Source of the DNA: Taxillus chinensis | Lineage: Eukaryota > Streptophyta > Magnoliopsida > Santalales > Loranthaceae | Reading direction: 5' to 3' | NCBI GenBank assembly: GCA_023512835.1 | Contig: CM042087.1 | Location: 50,343,265-50,407,264 of the forward strand | DNA: 64,000 nt | Shown here: positions 1-32,713 of the stretch, piece after piece | Layout: every line of letters starts with the position of its first letter | Numbering within the stretch: position 1 is the stretch's first letter | Program-made: the position numbers and the translations under genes | Notes under the pieces: generated by a model | The model's input: only the letters and a program-made list of their open reading frames with translations | The model's database searches: none | What the model was told of the DNA's origin: nothing

Positions 1-27
1 TTAATGCATTCGAATCAACATCCAACA
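1..27 (-). repeat. Start of the 3' LTR of an antisense copia element (cut by window edge)
   Basis: Read on the minus strand, a purine-rich tract at about 35-28 is followed by TGTTGGATGTTG, the usual junction between a polypurine tract and a copia 3' LTR. It directly follows RNase H-like coding remains of the same strand. The rest of the LTR is outside the window. Confidence 0.55.
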
Positions 28-1233
28 CTCTCCCTCAACCTAGTAAATAGGTATTTTTCATTCCCAACTTAGATAGGATATTCAAAAACACAAACACTAG
101 ACTGTTTAAGCCTTTAGTGAGAAAATCAGCCAACCGACATTGGGTAGAAACATAAGGTCTACAGACTAAGCCATTATCCAATTTTTTCATATTAAATTGT
201 CTCTCGATTTCAATGTGCTTTGTTCGATTGTGTCATACTAGCGTGCGCTATACTGATAATTAATTTATTATCACAGTATATTCTCACCGGACTTTTTCTC
301 TGAATCTTCAAATCATCTAGGATAATTTTTATCCAAACTAATTCACACATATCATGAGCTATTATCCAGAATTCTACTATTGCACTAGACTAGACTACTA
401 CATTTTGCGTCTTACTCGTCCAAGTTACAAACTTTCCACCAAGAGGGGTGTAATACCCAAATGTCAACCTTCTATCAACAATTGATCATGCATAATCAAC
501 ATTTGTATAGGCCTCAACAATCAAACCTCCATTCTATTTAAACCGGACCCCTTTCTTAGAGACCCTTTGATATATTATAACACTCAATTAGCTACCTACA
601 AGTGGACTTTCTTTGGATTATGATAAACTGGCCGATAACACTGACTGCATAAGCTATGTCAAGTCAAGTGTGAGAAAGATAAATGAGTTTTCCAACCAAG
701 CATTGAAACATTTCTCTATCGATTGTAGCATCCTCCTCAGGTAGACCAATTCTAAGATTTGAATCTATTGGAGTACTAGTTGGTTTGTAGACTGTCTCAC
801 CAATTTCTCCAAGTAGATCTATAATTTTCTTTTTGTGATATAAATGTCATGCTAAAAATGAGCCAATTCAATACCAAAAAATATTTTAGCCACCCCATTG
901 TTTTTATGTAAAACTCATGGCAAATAATGACTTAAGAGCTCTTGCTCCGTGTTATCATTCCAACTCACGATCATATCACTCACATATACCAAAAGAGCAA
1001 TAACTCTCCCTGCATATGAGTATTTGATAAGCAATGTATGATCCCATTGCTCAAGGCCCACATAACTTTCGCAAACCAGTCAAACCAAGGCCATGGTTTA
1101 CCATCATAACCATATGGAACTTCCTTGTACATTTCCTACTCCAAGTTGCCACGTAGAAAGATATTTTTCGCATCAATCTGTTGCAAATTTAATCCATACT
1201 TAGCCGCAACAGATAACAATAATCTGACAGTAT

Positions 1234-1437
1234 TCATTTTACAATCGTAGCAAAAGTTTTTAAGTAATCAATCTCATAGGTTTGAGTATAGCATTTAGCT
1301 AATAATCTTGTTTTGTATTTCTCAATTGAACCATCTGCCATGTACTTCCCAATATATAACCATTTACATCCCACGGATTTCTTGTTAGGAAGCAATAACG
1401 CTAGCTCCCAGGTTTTGTTCTTCTCCAAAGCCTTCAC
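1234..1437 (-). pseudogene. Copia reverse transcriptase N-terminal fragment
   Basis: This 67-residue open stretch begins with a Lys-Asn-Lys-Thr-Trp-Glu-Leu block, then a Gly-Cys-Lys-Trp block and an Ala-Asp-Gly-Ser-Ile-Glu block. That is the well-known start of the copia reverse transcriptase domain. It is the best-preserved coding part of the surrounding element. The frame breaks on both sides, so it is a relic and not a gene. Confidence 0.85.
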
Positions 1438-2797
1438 TCCACATTCATCATGTGTATCGATTTCCTTTTTGAAAAAGTCTTAGACAAGTTGGAAGAAATA
1501 GAAATGGTGTTTAAGATAACCACGAACAATCCATAAGAGGATGAGAATTCATGGAAGGATACATAATGTGAAAAACGATTCAAAGGGCCTTTATGCATTC
1601 TCTAGCTCCTTTCCAGAGGACAATGAGAATATAGTGCTTAGAAATAGAAATTGGGGCAGGGGAATTAGGAATTGTAACGGAGTCAACCTCGAACATGCAC
1701 AGATGCAAGGGTTGTCCACTGCTTCATTGAAAATGCTTTCCATATCGCTCATTATCAAAAACAGAATCACGGACAAGAGCTTAAGAGGTTGAAGGTGGTA
1801 TTTACTTAGGAACAGGTTCAGATGCAGGAGTTGGTGTAGATAGAGCTTGAGGGGTTAGAAGAGGTATTGTTCAAGAAATAATTCAAACGTAAGAGGTGGT
1901 GAAGATGCAAGAAAACACAAATCATCAAGAAAGAAATTCTTATCCTTCTCTTCCAAGAGTGACTATAAATTCTCCTCCAACGAGGAAGGGGTACTATGAC
2001 TTCCATTCATTGAAAATAATTTGTAAGATGACGGTGATAACAACTATATCCCTTTTACGTGAGAGAGTACCCCACAAACATGCATTTAAACCCTTATGGA
2101 TCAAGTTTACTTGATTTTTGACTATGAATGTGAACAAAAGCAACACATCTAAAGATGTGAAGAATAGCATTATTGATAGTACTAAGATTAAGATAGACGA
2201 TTGAGAGTACTTCTATTGGGCTACAAGTTTGCAGGATTTCGGAGTGAAGTCAATTTATGAGATAAGTGGCTTGAAAAAGAAAAACCCCAATAGACTCAAG
2301 AAGATGACGTTCTTTCATTCAACAAAATCATTCGATTAATGAGTATAAACACAAGAGGATTCATGTAAGATTCTTTCCTTTGGGTAAGGGTTTGATAGAA
2401 TTAATCCCTACAATTGCTTAACCTCAATCTTTTAATACTAACCCTGATTTTTGATCATTGAGAAAAAATTTAGAAGAAAGGTATTTGCATCAGATTTTTC
2501 TTTTGAAAAAAAAAACCATGTAAGAGCAATTATCAATAAATGAAACAAACCATCGAACCCTAAAATATTGGAAATATTAGAGGGTCCTCAAATATAACTA
2601 TAAATGAAGAAAAAATGGAGTAGAACTCCTTGTATGACTGGTTGGAAAAGAGGCAAGTTTGTATTTGGTAAGCTCATAATTGTCACAATGAAAATCTTCA
2701 ACATTAAATTTTTGAACAACAATAGAAACATAATTTTTAAAACGCTAAAAGAAGGATATCCAAATGATATAACCAAACTTTGCCCTTATTTGAAGAC

Positions 2798-3078
2798 CAG
2801 GCACGGCAACGGGTCAGGTAGCCCGGATACTCTCTAACCCAAATCCAATCCAAAATTTTATAGCTTGTCCCGAACCCAACCCAACCTGCCAGTTGAGACA
2901 CTTCGGATCGGGGCGGGTCGAGTCAGGACAGGATTTTTAGCTTACTTTTGTTTAATATTATCGTGTCAAGTGGGCCAAGCAAGACCCAAACGTGACCCAA
3001 TGGCGTGTCAGAACGAGGCAAATCAGGATGGGATGACTCTTAGAGTCGGGGCGGGGCAGGGCAAAATTGATGCCCCGA
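2798..3078. mobile_element. Small GC-rich non-autonomous hAT-like element inside the copia relic
   Basis: A 281-bp block of gggtc/ggggcggg-rich sequence interrupts the AT-rich copia relic. The flanks are TTGAAGAC at 2790-2797 and TTAAAGAC at 3079-3086, matching at 7 of 8 positions, as expected for a slightly mutated hAT target duplication. The ends CAGGCACGGCAACGGG and (reverse) TCGGGGCATCAATTTT are only weakly alike. The base composition resembles the better-defined hAT element at 44117-44689. It has no coding capacity. Confidence 0.5.
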
Positions 3079-4007
3079 TTAAAGACACATGCTGGGAGAC
3101 AAGAGAATGAGAAAAGTAGCCATTGATAATGAATGGCATGCTTAAAGGTAGTAGAGTCCACCCCAATCTCTAGAATATCCAATTGTCCTCCCCAAACCCT
3201 TATCTTGAAATAAACAATAATTAGAAAATACCGCCTGACAAAATAAATCTTAAACAAGTTTTTGAATGTAGATAAAATTGTTGGATGATCTTCGGACATA
3301 AAAAAACATTGCACAAGATAAGTGGGGGAGTTATAGTGATATTTCCAATACTATTCATAATCATGAGAGAACCATCTACAGTAGCTATTTTTTCTATTGA
3401 TGGGACAAGAGAGATATGTGGTAAAGACATTTGAAGGGTTTGTCAAGTGATTAGGGACACTAAAGTCCATGATCCAAGGGGAGATAAGAGACTTACCTGA
3501 GACACTAAGTTCAAAAGAACAAGAAAACATTCTTTACGTGGACAAAAACATATTTGAAAGGGCCATTAAACAAGAACCTGAGCTTTCTCCAAATTACCAA
3601 GGAAGGACCACACCATTTCAAACTCTTCACGTAAGACCGATCAGTAAACTCCTTCAATCCAGCATCTGTTTGTTTCACAAAAGAAACACTAAACTGATTG
3701 TTATTTAGTGAAAGACTCTTCACATTGTCCGCTCTCTTCTACAAGGATTGTGGTTGTGGCAGAGGTCTCTACAATGTCTAACATAGTGATCATTTTAGCA
3801 ATTAAGGCCAATTGCAAAGGGTGAGAAAACAAAATACCAACAATGAAGGCCATTCCAGTAATAAAGGCTAAAAGACAACGAGTGGCCACCGACAATGAAG
3901 GCCGAAAATAAAAGGAAGAACTTCGATTTTCTTAGTAATTAAGGTCGATTTCATTCATTTTATTAACAAATTAGATGTACACATATATACATTACAGTTG
4001 ATCTTAC

Positions 4008-4140
4008 AACAATCAATACCTAGAAAAATAAAAAAGTCTTACAATAATTAATACCTAAAAAATTAAACAGTTTTATAATAATTAATAGCTACAAAACTAA
4101 AAAATTTACAACAATTAATACTTACATATCATAAATACAA
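4008..4140. repeat. Degenerate AT-rich tandem repeat next to the copia relic
   Basis: Units of the type ACAAYAATTAATACCTA plus an A-rich spacer recur about four times. They may belong to a degraded LTR or leader of the neighbouring copia element, but this was not shown. No gene is visible between the copia relic and SMC3 exon 16. Confidence 0.4.
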
Positions 4141-4269
4141 ATAATAAAAAGTCAATTTAATAACTACAATTTAAACTTTTTGGTTGACCACATTAATAAA
4201 TCTGAATTAACTTTCAATGAACATCCAAATCAAAAAAATTAAGAGAATAAAATATTTCCATGGAGGAAC

Positions 4270-27146
<22,877 letters not shown>

Positions 27147-27178
27147 CCTAGAAATTCCAGTCTAACTACCAAACCTCT
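27147..27178 (-). other. SMC3: SMC3 5' UTR segment with a candidate 3' splice site
   Basis: Upstream of the start ATG the minus strand reads TTACTTTTGCCACAG (AG at 27178-27177), then 30 bases, then ATG at 27146. This is a credible acceptor, suggesting that the leader is spliced and that the first exon lies further upstream, possibly in the segment at 28811-29026. Inference only. Confidence 0.4.
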
Positions 27179-27612
27179 GTGGCAAAAGTAACACATATAT
27201 GAACACAGGTTCAGTATTTTTGCAAAATCTGGGAGCTTTAACTGCTAGTGTAGAATGTCAGTGTGGCAGAGTGACTTATAATTGGAGACATGAACAAAAA
27301 CATATTTCAGAAAATGAAACCAAACAAATATAAATCATAAATCCCTATAAGAACAATACTAGAACAGCAACAAAGGGAAAAAAAAAACGAATTGAAGCAA
27401 AACCCCGCATGACTAAAAGCCAGTTCGAATCAAAGTGAAGTAGCCAAATAAGTACTATGAAAAGTGAAATAACAACGAAAACCCTACAAATGTCTAGCTG
27501 CTGTCCCTCTAATCCTACTCTAACTAAAATACAACCATTAGAGCTGAGCTAAAAGTACAATCACTATATCCATCGAGTTTCTGTGTCAATATGCAATAAT
27601 CTATTAATCTTA

Positions 27613-28616
27613 TCCTATGATGCACCGATACGCAATTTCACCCAACGAACCGGTGTCGCACACGCGTCCGACACGGACACGCTATCGACACGCAATCGAC
27701 GCGTCCGCGACACGTTGGTCAACGTGTCACGACTTTTCCCGGTCGGAGACGCAGCCGATACGCGATTTCGACCCGCTAGGACGCGAAGCCATACGATTTA
27801 TTTAAAAAAAATAACATAAATACCTAAAATCCTTGTGAGGGAGTTCTACCGCTGCGGCGCTGCCGATCGAACCTGTCTCGCCGTCTCCAACTCTCCTGCC
27901 CAGTCCCTGCCTGCTGCCGCCTGCCGGTTGCTGCTCCTGCTACCTGCTGGCCTGCTGCAAGCCTGCAACTCTACTAGTCCAGATCGCCTCGACGCAACGC
28001 AACAACGCCCACTTGTTCGATCGAGTTCGTGCGTTGCCCAGCACTTGTTACTTTGTTTTAATTTATTATTTTCCTGACTCTGTTTTGTTTTGTTTTGTTT
28101 CTTTGTTGTTTTATTTTATTTGACTTTATTTTTGTTTTATGTATGCTTTTATTTATTGATTATCGCCATGCATAAAATTTATATAATTTATACGTATTAT
28201 TATTTATGTATGCTTTTATAGATATGCTTATTCATATCTATAAATTAATTAATAAATAATATATATAATTTTAATTGTGTTTATTTTGTAGAATAGCCTC
28301 TTCAAATATTATTGTTGGTAATAATGATAATGCTATTAATAATAATGATTTAACTTCATCTCAAGATTATGATAAAAAAAATCTTTGTGGAAATTTGTTG
28401 AAAGATTAGATGGTACAAAAAAAGAATGGGAAAATTTGCATTGGAGATACAAGTTTTGTAAACAAGAAAATAAAAGTTCATACACTAAGGTGAGAGCTCA
28501 TTTATTAAAGATTCCTAAACAAGAAATTGGAGCTTGCAAAAAAGTGACAAAGAATTCTTTATTGAGATGCAAATTTTAGAAGAACAAGTTAAGCAAAAAG
28601 AAATTGAAAATGCACC
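27613..28616 (+). pseudogene. hAT transposase 5' fragment (BED-type N-terminus), upstream of SMC3
   Basis: A plausible hAT left end starts near 27615 (TATGATGCACCGATACG with many CGATACGC/CGACACG motifs). It is followed by a GC-rich leader, an AT-rich intron, and at 28290-28616 a transposase N-terminus. The readable protein is LWKFVERLDGTKKEWENLHW, RYKFCKQE, KVRAHLLKIPKQEIGACKKVT, then MQILEEQVKQKEIENAP in a second frame. This is the BED zinc-finger region of plant hAT transposases. Defects seen: the expected start codon context reads ATA, there is a frame change before LWKFVERL and another after KVTKNS, and the position of the first zinc-binding Cys holds Tyr. Nothing of the catalytic domain or right terminus follows. 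Confidence 0.75.
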
Positions 28617-28810
28617 ATGAATTCTTTATTGGATAAGATTCTTATCCATCAACACCCAATTTTGGAGTTAAATGCCATGGACAGTGAAGTGAATAAGAGA
28701 TTCTTAAAAAAAAAAAAAAATAAGAGATTCGGGAAGGCAAGCAGCGACCAGACTACTCTAAGCTCTACTGAAACCTTTATTCTCTCCTCTACCGTACTTA
28801 GACCGCATAT

Positions 28811-29026
28811 ACAACTACTGTTTAAACATGAAATCAATTAGGACATAACAACAAATAAGAGAAATAAGAAGAAGGAGGAGGTCAAAATCGTACCAGTTCG
28901 AAACCGTAGACCGTACCAGTTGGGAACCACGAGCGTCGATGTCGTCAAGAGAGTGGTGTATCGGAATCGATGGATCGATCAATCGTCGGTCACGCAGAGA
29001 GGGAGGAAAGAGCGTTGAGTGTCGTC
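28811..29026 (-). repeat. Leader-like segment, copy 1 (candidate SMC3 first exon/promoter)
   Basis: A 216-bp segment nearly identical to 29254-29475. On the minus strand it reads like a plant gene leader: pyrimidine-rich CTCTTTCCTCCCTCTCTGCG, then balanced sequence with two possible donors AACTG|GTACG, then a CT-rich stretch ending TTTAAACAG. It is the closest such sequence upstream of the SMC3 start, with the hAT fragment lying between. Assignment to SMC3 is inference. Confidence 0.5.
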
Positions 29027-29242
29027 AAATAAAATATTATAGACCAAAATAAAAAACATAAGAATAAATGATAATAATAATTTATATAAACTACCAAAAT
29101 TGAGTTTGATAATTATTTTTTGAATATTTTTTGAAATAATTTTTAAAATTCCAAAAATCACATATTTTCAAATACAATTTAAATTATTTTATAAATAAAA
29201 AAAATAAAAAACACACAAGAAGCCCAAATAACATATAATAGC

Positions 29243-29486
29243 AAGCTCAAAATACAACTGCTGTTTAAACATGAAATCAATTACGACAAAACTACAGATA
29301 AGAGGAATAAGAAGAACAAGAAGAAGAAGGTCAAAATCGTACCAATTCGAAACCGTAGACCGTACCAGTTGGGAACCACGAGCATCGATGTCATCAAGAG
29401 AGTGGTGTATCAGAATCGATGGATCGATCAATCATCGGTCACGCAGAGAGGGAGGAAAGAGCATTGAGTGTCGTCAAGCTCAAAAT
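29243..29486 (-). repeat. Leader-like segment, copy 2, inserted in LINE tail with 11-bp flanking duplication
   Basis: The segment 29254-29475 (222 bp) matches 28811-29026 closely over its whole length. It is flanked by AAGCTCAAAAT at 29243-29253 and 29476-29486. Joining the flanks restores the LINE 3' tail sequence seen in related copies (CTCAAAATAAGC), so this copy is the insertion and copy 1 is the probable donor. No poly(A) tail is seen at either end. Confidence 0.75.
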
Positions 29487-31669
29487 AAGCATTGATTAAC
29501 AACATCTGAAATGAAAAAAAATAATATACCCTTGTAACAAACATCTATTCTCTTAAACAACAAAATAAAATAAAGTTGGGCAGCAAGCCGCTCCTGATCA
29601 TCAAACACTCGCATTTTGATCTTGATAAGTACTCCAAATAAGGCATTAACGAATAAACTACCAAACACCACCTCACTCCCCCTATTCAACACGCAAACAA
29701 CACACTAAAAGACGAAGGCATCACCCAATGAAGGCCAAACAAACCTATGACCATATCCCGGAGCCCCCCGAGCATATAAACAGTGAATAAAAAGATAGTC
29801 CATGGGCTTTGTTGAAGTATTGCACATATGACACTTGTTAACAATAATGAAACCTTGGTGCCACAAATTATTAACAGTAAGGATCTTGCCATTTACCGTT
29901 GTCCAAAGCAAAGAATGCAACTCTAGACGCCTTCTACAAACTCCTTCAAGGAAAGCTCTCGTGCAGGGCAAGGATAATGATAGAATAAAAATCTTGACCT
30001 GGTAGCCTTTTTCTGATTGGGACACTAACACATCCTATCTGAAGCAATTATTGCAGGAGAAGCTAAATACAACATGTCAAAAAAAGAGAAAAAAACTTAT
30101 AAATCCCAATCCTAAGTAGTCCAAGAAAATAACACCTCTTACTGCATTGTAAAACTCCTCATACAACAAACATCAGTCACAAAAAACATCATGAGAACAT
30201 GCAATCTGATATAGTTTCGGGTAAATGAACTTCAAGGGAAACTTGTCACACCAAACATTATCTCAAAAGTGAATAGAAGAACCATTCCCTAACTCAAACA
30301 CCACAAAATGAGAGAAAAAGTTTCACAATGCGCAAATGAAATTCCATTACTGCATGCCATTAGGTCCACGAGGCATCAAGCAAATCCAACACCCACAAGA
30401 AACCCCATACTTCATTGCAATCACTTTCCACCACAGGGCTCCCCACTCCACCTCAAACCGTTATAACCATTTCCCAATAAGAGAAACATTAAATCTACAC
30501 AAACTTTTAATGGTTAAACCACCATGAGAAAGAGGGTTACACACTCTATCCAGTTAACCAAATGAATTTTAGACATGTCCATATTGAAACCCCAGAGGAG
30601 ATCTTTATGGATCCACTTTAATCGAGAAGCCACAACCATATGAAGAGGGAAGAGATAAAGGCAGTGGGTTGGCAAGTTAAAAAGGGTGCTCCTAACCAAA
30701 GTGAGCCAACCTCATTTGGAGAGGTAAATACACTTTGACCCGTTTAAACGACGCTCCATTTTCTTAATAATCAGGTTGCAAATAGCGATAGACTTAAACT
30801 TAACCCCAAAGAAAGACCCAAATACAATAGGGGCAATTACATAGTTTGGCAACCTAAAATGTTGGTCAACTCCTACAAAATGGAGCACAATACCAACTGG
30901 AACCAAAACTAATTTGATGAGATTAATTCTCAACCCAAAAGCAGCTTCAAACCAAATAAGGATGGCCCGCAAATGGAAAATATGCTTCAGCTCTGCCTCG
31001 CATAACATGAAAGTATCATCTGCAAAAAGAAGGTGAAAAACAACGAGTAAATCTCTTATTGGATTGCCCACCAAAAAGCCAAAAAAATAGCTCATACAAA
31101 GAAGTTTTTGCCACCAAGCGACTAAAAGCCTCCATAACAATGACAAACAAATAATATATGTGACAACAGGTCCCTTTGCTTGAGTCCTTGAGAACTCGAA
31201 AAGAAATCGCAAGGGTTGTTATTGACAAAAACCAAAAAATGGGCAGTGGATATACAAAATGAGATGCATCGCCTCCACTTAATTAAGAATCCACATAAAG
31301 AAGGAAACCTCAATGAACATGATAATAAGTTTTCTCCAAGTACATCTTCTACAAAACATCCAAAAGAGCTGCTTTGACTCGATTATCAATGCACTCATTC
31401 GCGATGAGTACTGAATCCAAATTTTGCTAACTATGCACAAAGGCATTATGAGAAGGAGAAATAATATTCCCCCAAATAGCCTTTAACTTGTTAACTAGGA
31501 CTTTAGCAATGATTTTATACATGTCTCCGACCAAGCTAATAGCTTGGAATCTTTTAGGTCATTTGCCCTTGACTTTTTAAGGATAAGGGCCACAAAATTA
31601 GCATTAAAGCTTCTCTCAAACTGACAATGCTCTTGGAATTCCTCACACGTTGCCATAGCATATATGAAG

Positions 31670-31862
31670 TCTGAGGACTTTGCAAGTCTGACATCGGCTG
31701 GGGAGGAGAACGAAACGTGCCTCATAAGAGGGCGTGGATACCTCTCCTGGCACGAGGCCTTTTGAGGTGCTTGTGTGACACTGCCAATAACAAAACTAAA
31801 ATTGGGTTTGGGCCTTGAACCGGATAATATCGTGCTATGGGAGACTTGGGCTGTTACAACAT
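31670..31862 (-). repeat. Short dispersed repeat of the 'TGTAACAGCCCA...CGATGTGGGA' type inside the LINE
   Basis: Read on the minus strand, GTAACAGCCCAAGTC, CACGATATTATCC, GGAGAGGTATCCACGCC, CGTTTCGTTCTCCTCCCC and CCGATGTCAGAC occur in this order. I recall this as a common short plant repeat, perhaps LTR-derived. It is absent from the other LINE copies here. Exact ends and a target duplication were not found. Confidence 0.5.
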
Positions 31863-32310
31863 CAAACCACATAACATCCCAACAATGTTAAAAGAACACC
31901 AATGGAAAACTCATCCAGACCAGGCACCTTATCCCCTTTATAACCCCAAACCGCGAACTCCTCCTCAAATGGATGATTAAGACAGAAGACATCTTCATTT
32001 CAAATGACATCAAACTGGATCCCATTAAGGTGAGGATGAGGATAATTTGCCTCAAGACTCATAAACCTCCACTATGTAGGCCCAGATATCCTCCTGACCA
32101 ATCAAGGAAATACCATTGATATGCATCTTGTTAATGGTATTAGCATTCCGGTGAGTGTTAATCATACAATAAAAAGAACTTTAAGTTCTTATCCCCCTCC
32201 TGAAGCTACAATGAATAAGATTTCTGACTCTAATAGATTTCATCCATTAGAAGCAACTGTTTAGGATTAGTATTTAACACGTCCTTGCGCCTCCTCTCCT
32301 CCTGATCCGA

Positions 32311-32713
32311 TAAGAGCACCTACTATAGACTCTCTACTTGTGTTTTTTGGTTAGTTTGAAAAACTAGTTTAACAAAAATGCCTTACAACTATACTTTTCA
32401 AACTCTTTAGTATAACCAAATTTTTTAACAAAATGAATAATAACTCTTTAAATTTAACCAAATACTACTCAATCTCTATTTATTATAATATTATATTTTC
32501 TCTCACCATATTTATTTTTCTATTTCTTTTTTGTCTTCCTACATTTACTTTCCATTTAAAAGAATAAATAAGTATTTAAAAAAATAATATTTTAATTGAT
32601 AAATAGTTACAATAGAGAGATTAAAAAGTATGCTTAGATTATTAAAATAGAAAAGATATACTTTTGGTTATTTTGAATAGCCAAATTTAAAGAGATTATA
32701 GTGTATGCTCTAA
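32311..32713. mobile_element. Tourist-like MITE inserted in the LINE
   Basis: Body 32314-32710 (397 bp), AT-rich and without coding capacity. The ends GAGCACCTACTATAGACTCT and (reverse) GAGCATACACTATAATCTCT form an imperfect inverted repeat. The flanks are TAA at 32311-32313 and 32711-32713, the 3-bp duplication expected for PIF/Harbinger-type MITEs. Confidence 0.7.

Larger units (their letters stand above)
28..3900 (-). mobile_element. Degraded Ty1/copia retrotransposon, antisense, inside SMC3 intron 16
   Basis: Copia domains appear in the correct order on the minus strand, broken by stops and frameshifts. GAG-pre-integrase/protease-like sequence lies at about 3430-3220 (residues such as IADGS-like ATVDGS and LCNVFLCPK). 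The end of the integrase lies at about 2170-2030 (FVHIHS, SKLDP, MFVGYS). The reverse transcriptase start lies at 1437-1234 (NKTWEL, GCKWLY, DGSIEKYK). RNase H-like remains run down to about 100 and a polypurine tract follows at 35-28. A small hAT-like element interrupts it at 2798-3078. The stretch 3460-3900 is probably the gag part, but I cannot match it residue by residue, and no 5' LTR was recognised. It lies 370 bp beyond the last visible SMC3 exon, so it is most simply an intronic insertion. It cannot code for active proteins. Confidence 0.8.

Noticed and set aside
3469..3708. 79-codon plus-strand open frame near the SMC3 3' side
   Set aside because: It does not match SMC3 or any family; it lies antisense to the gag side of the copia relic.
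28690..28732. AATAAGAGATTC on both sides of an A15 run, as a possible retroelement duplication
   Set aside because: The 'insert' is only an A-run with two extra bases; slippage explains it and no element body is present.
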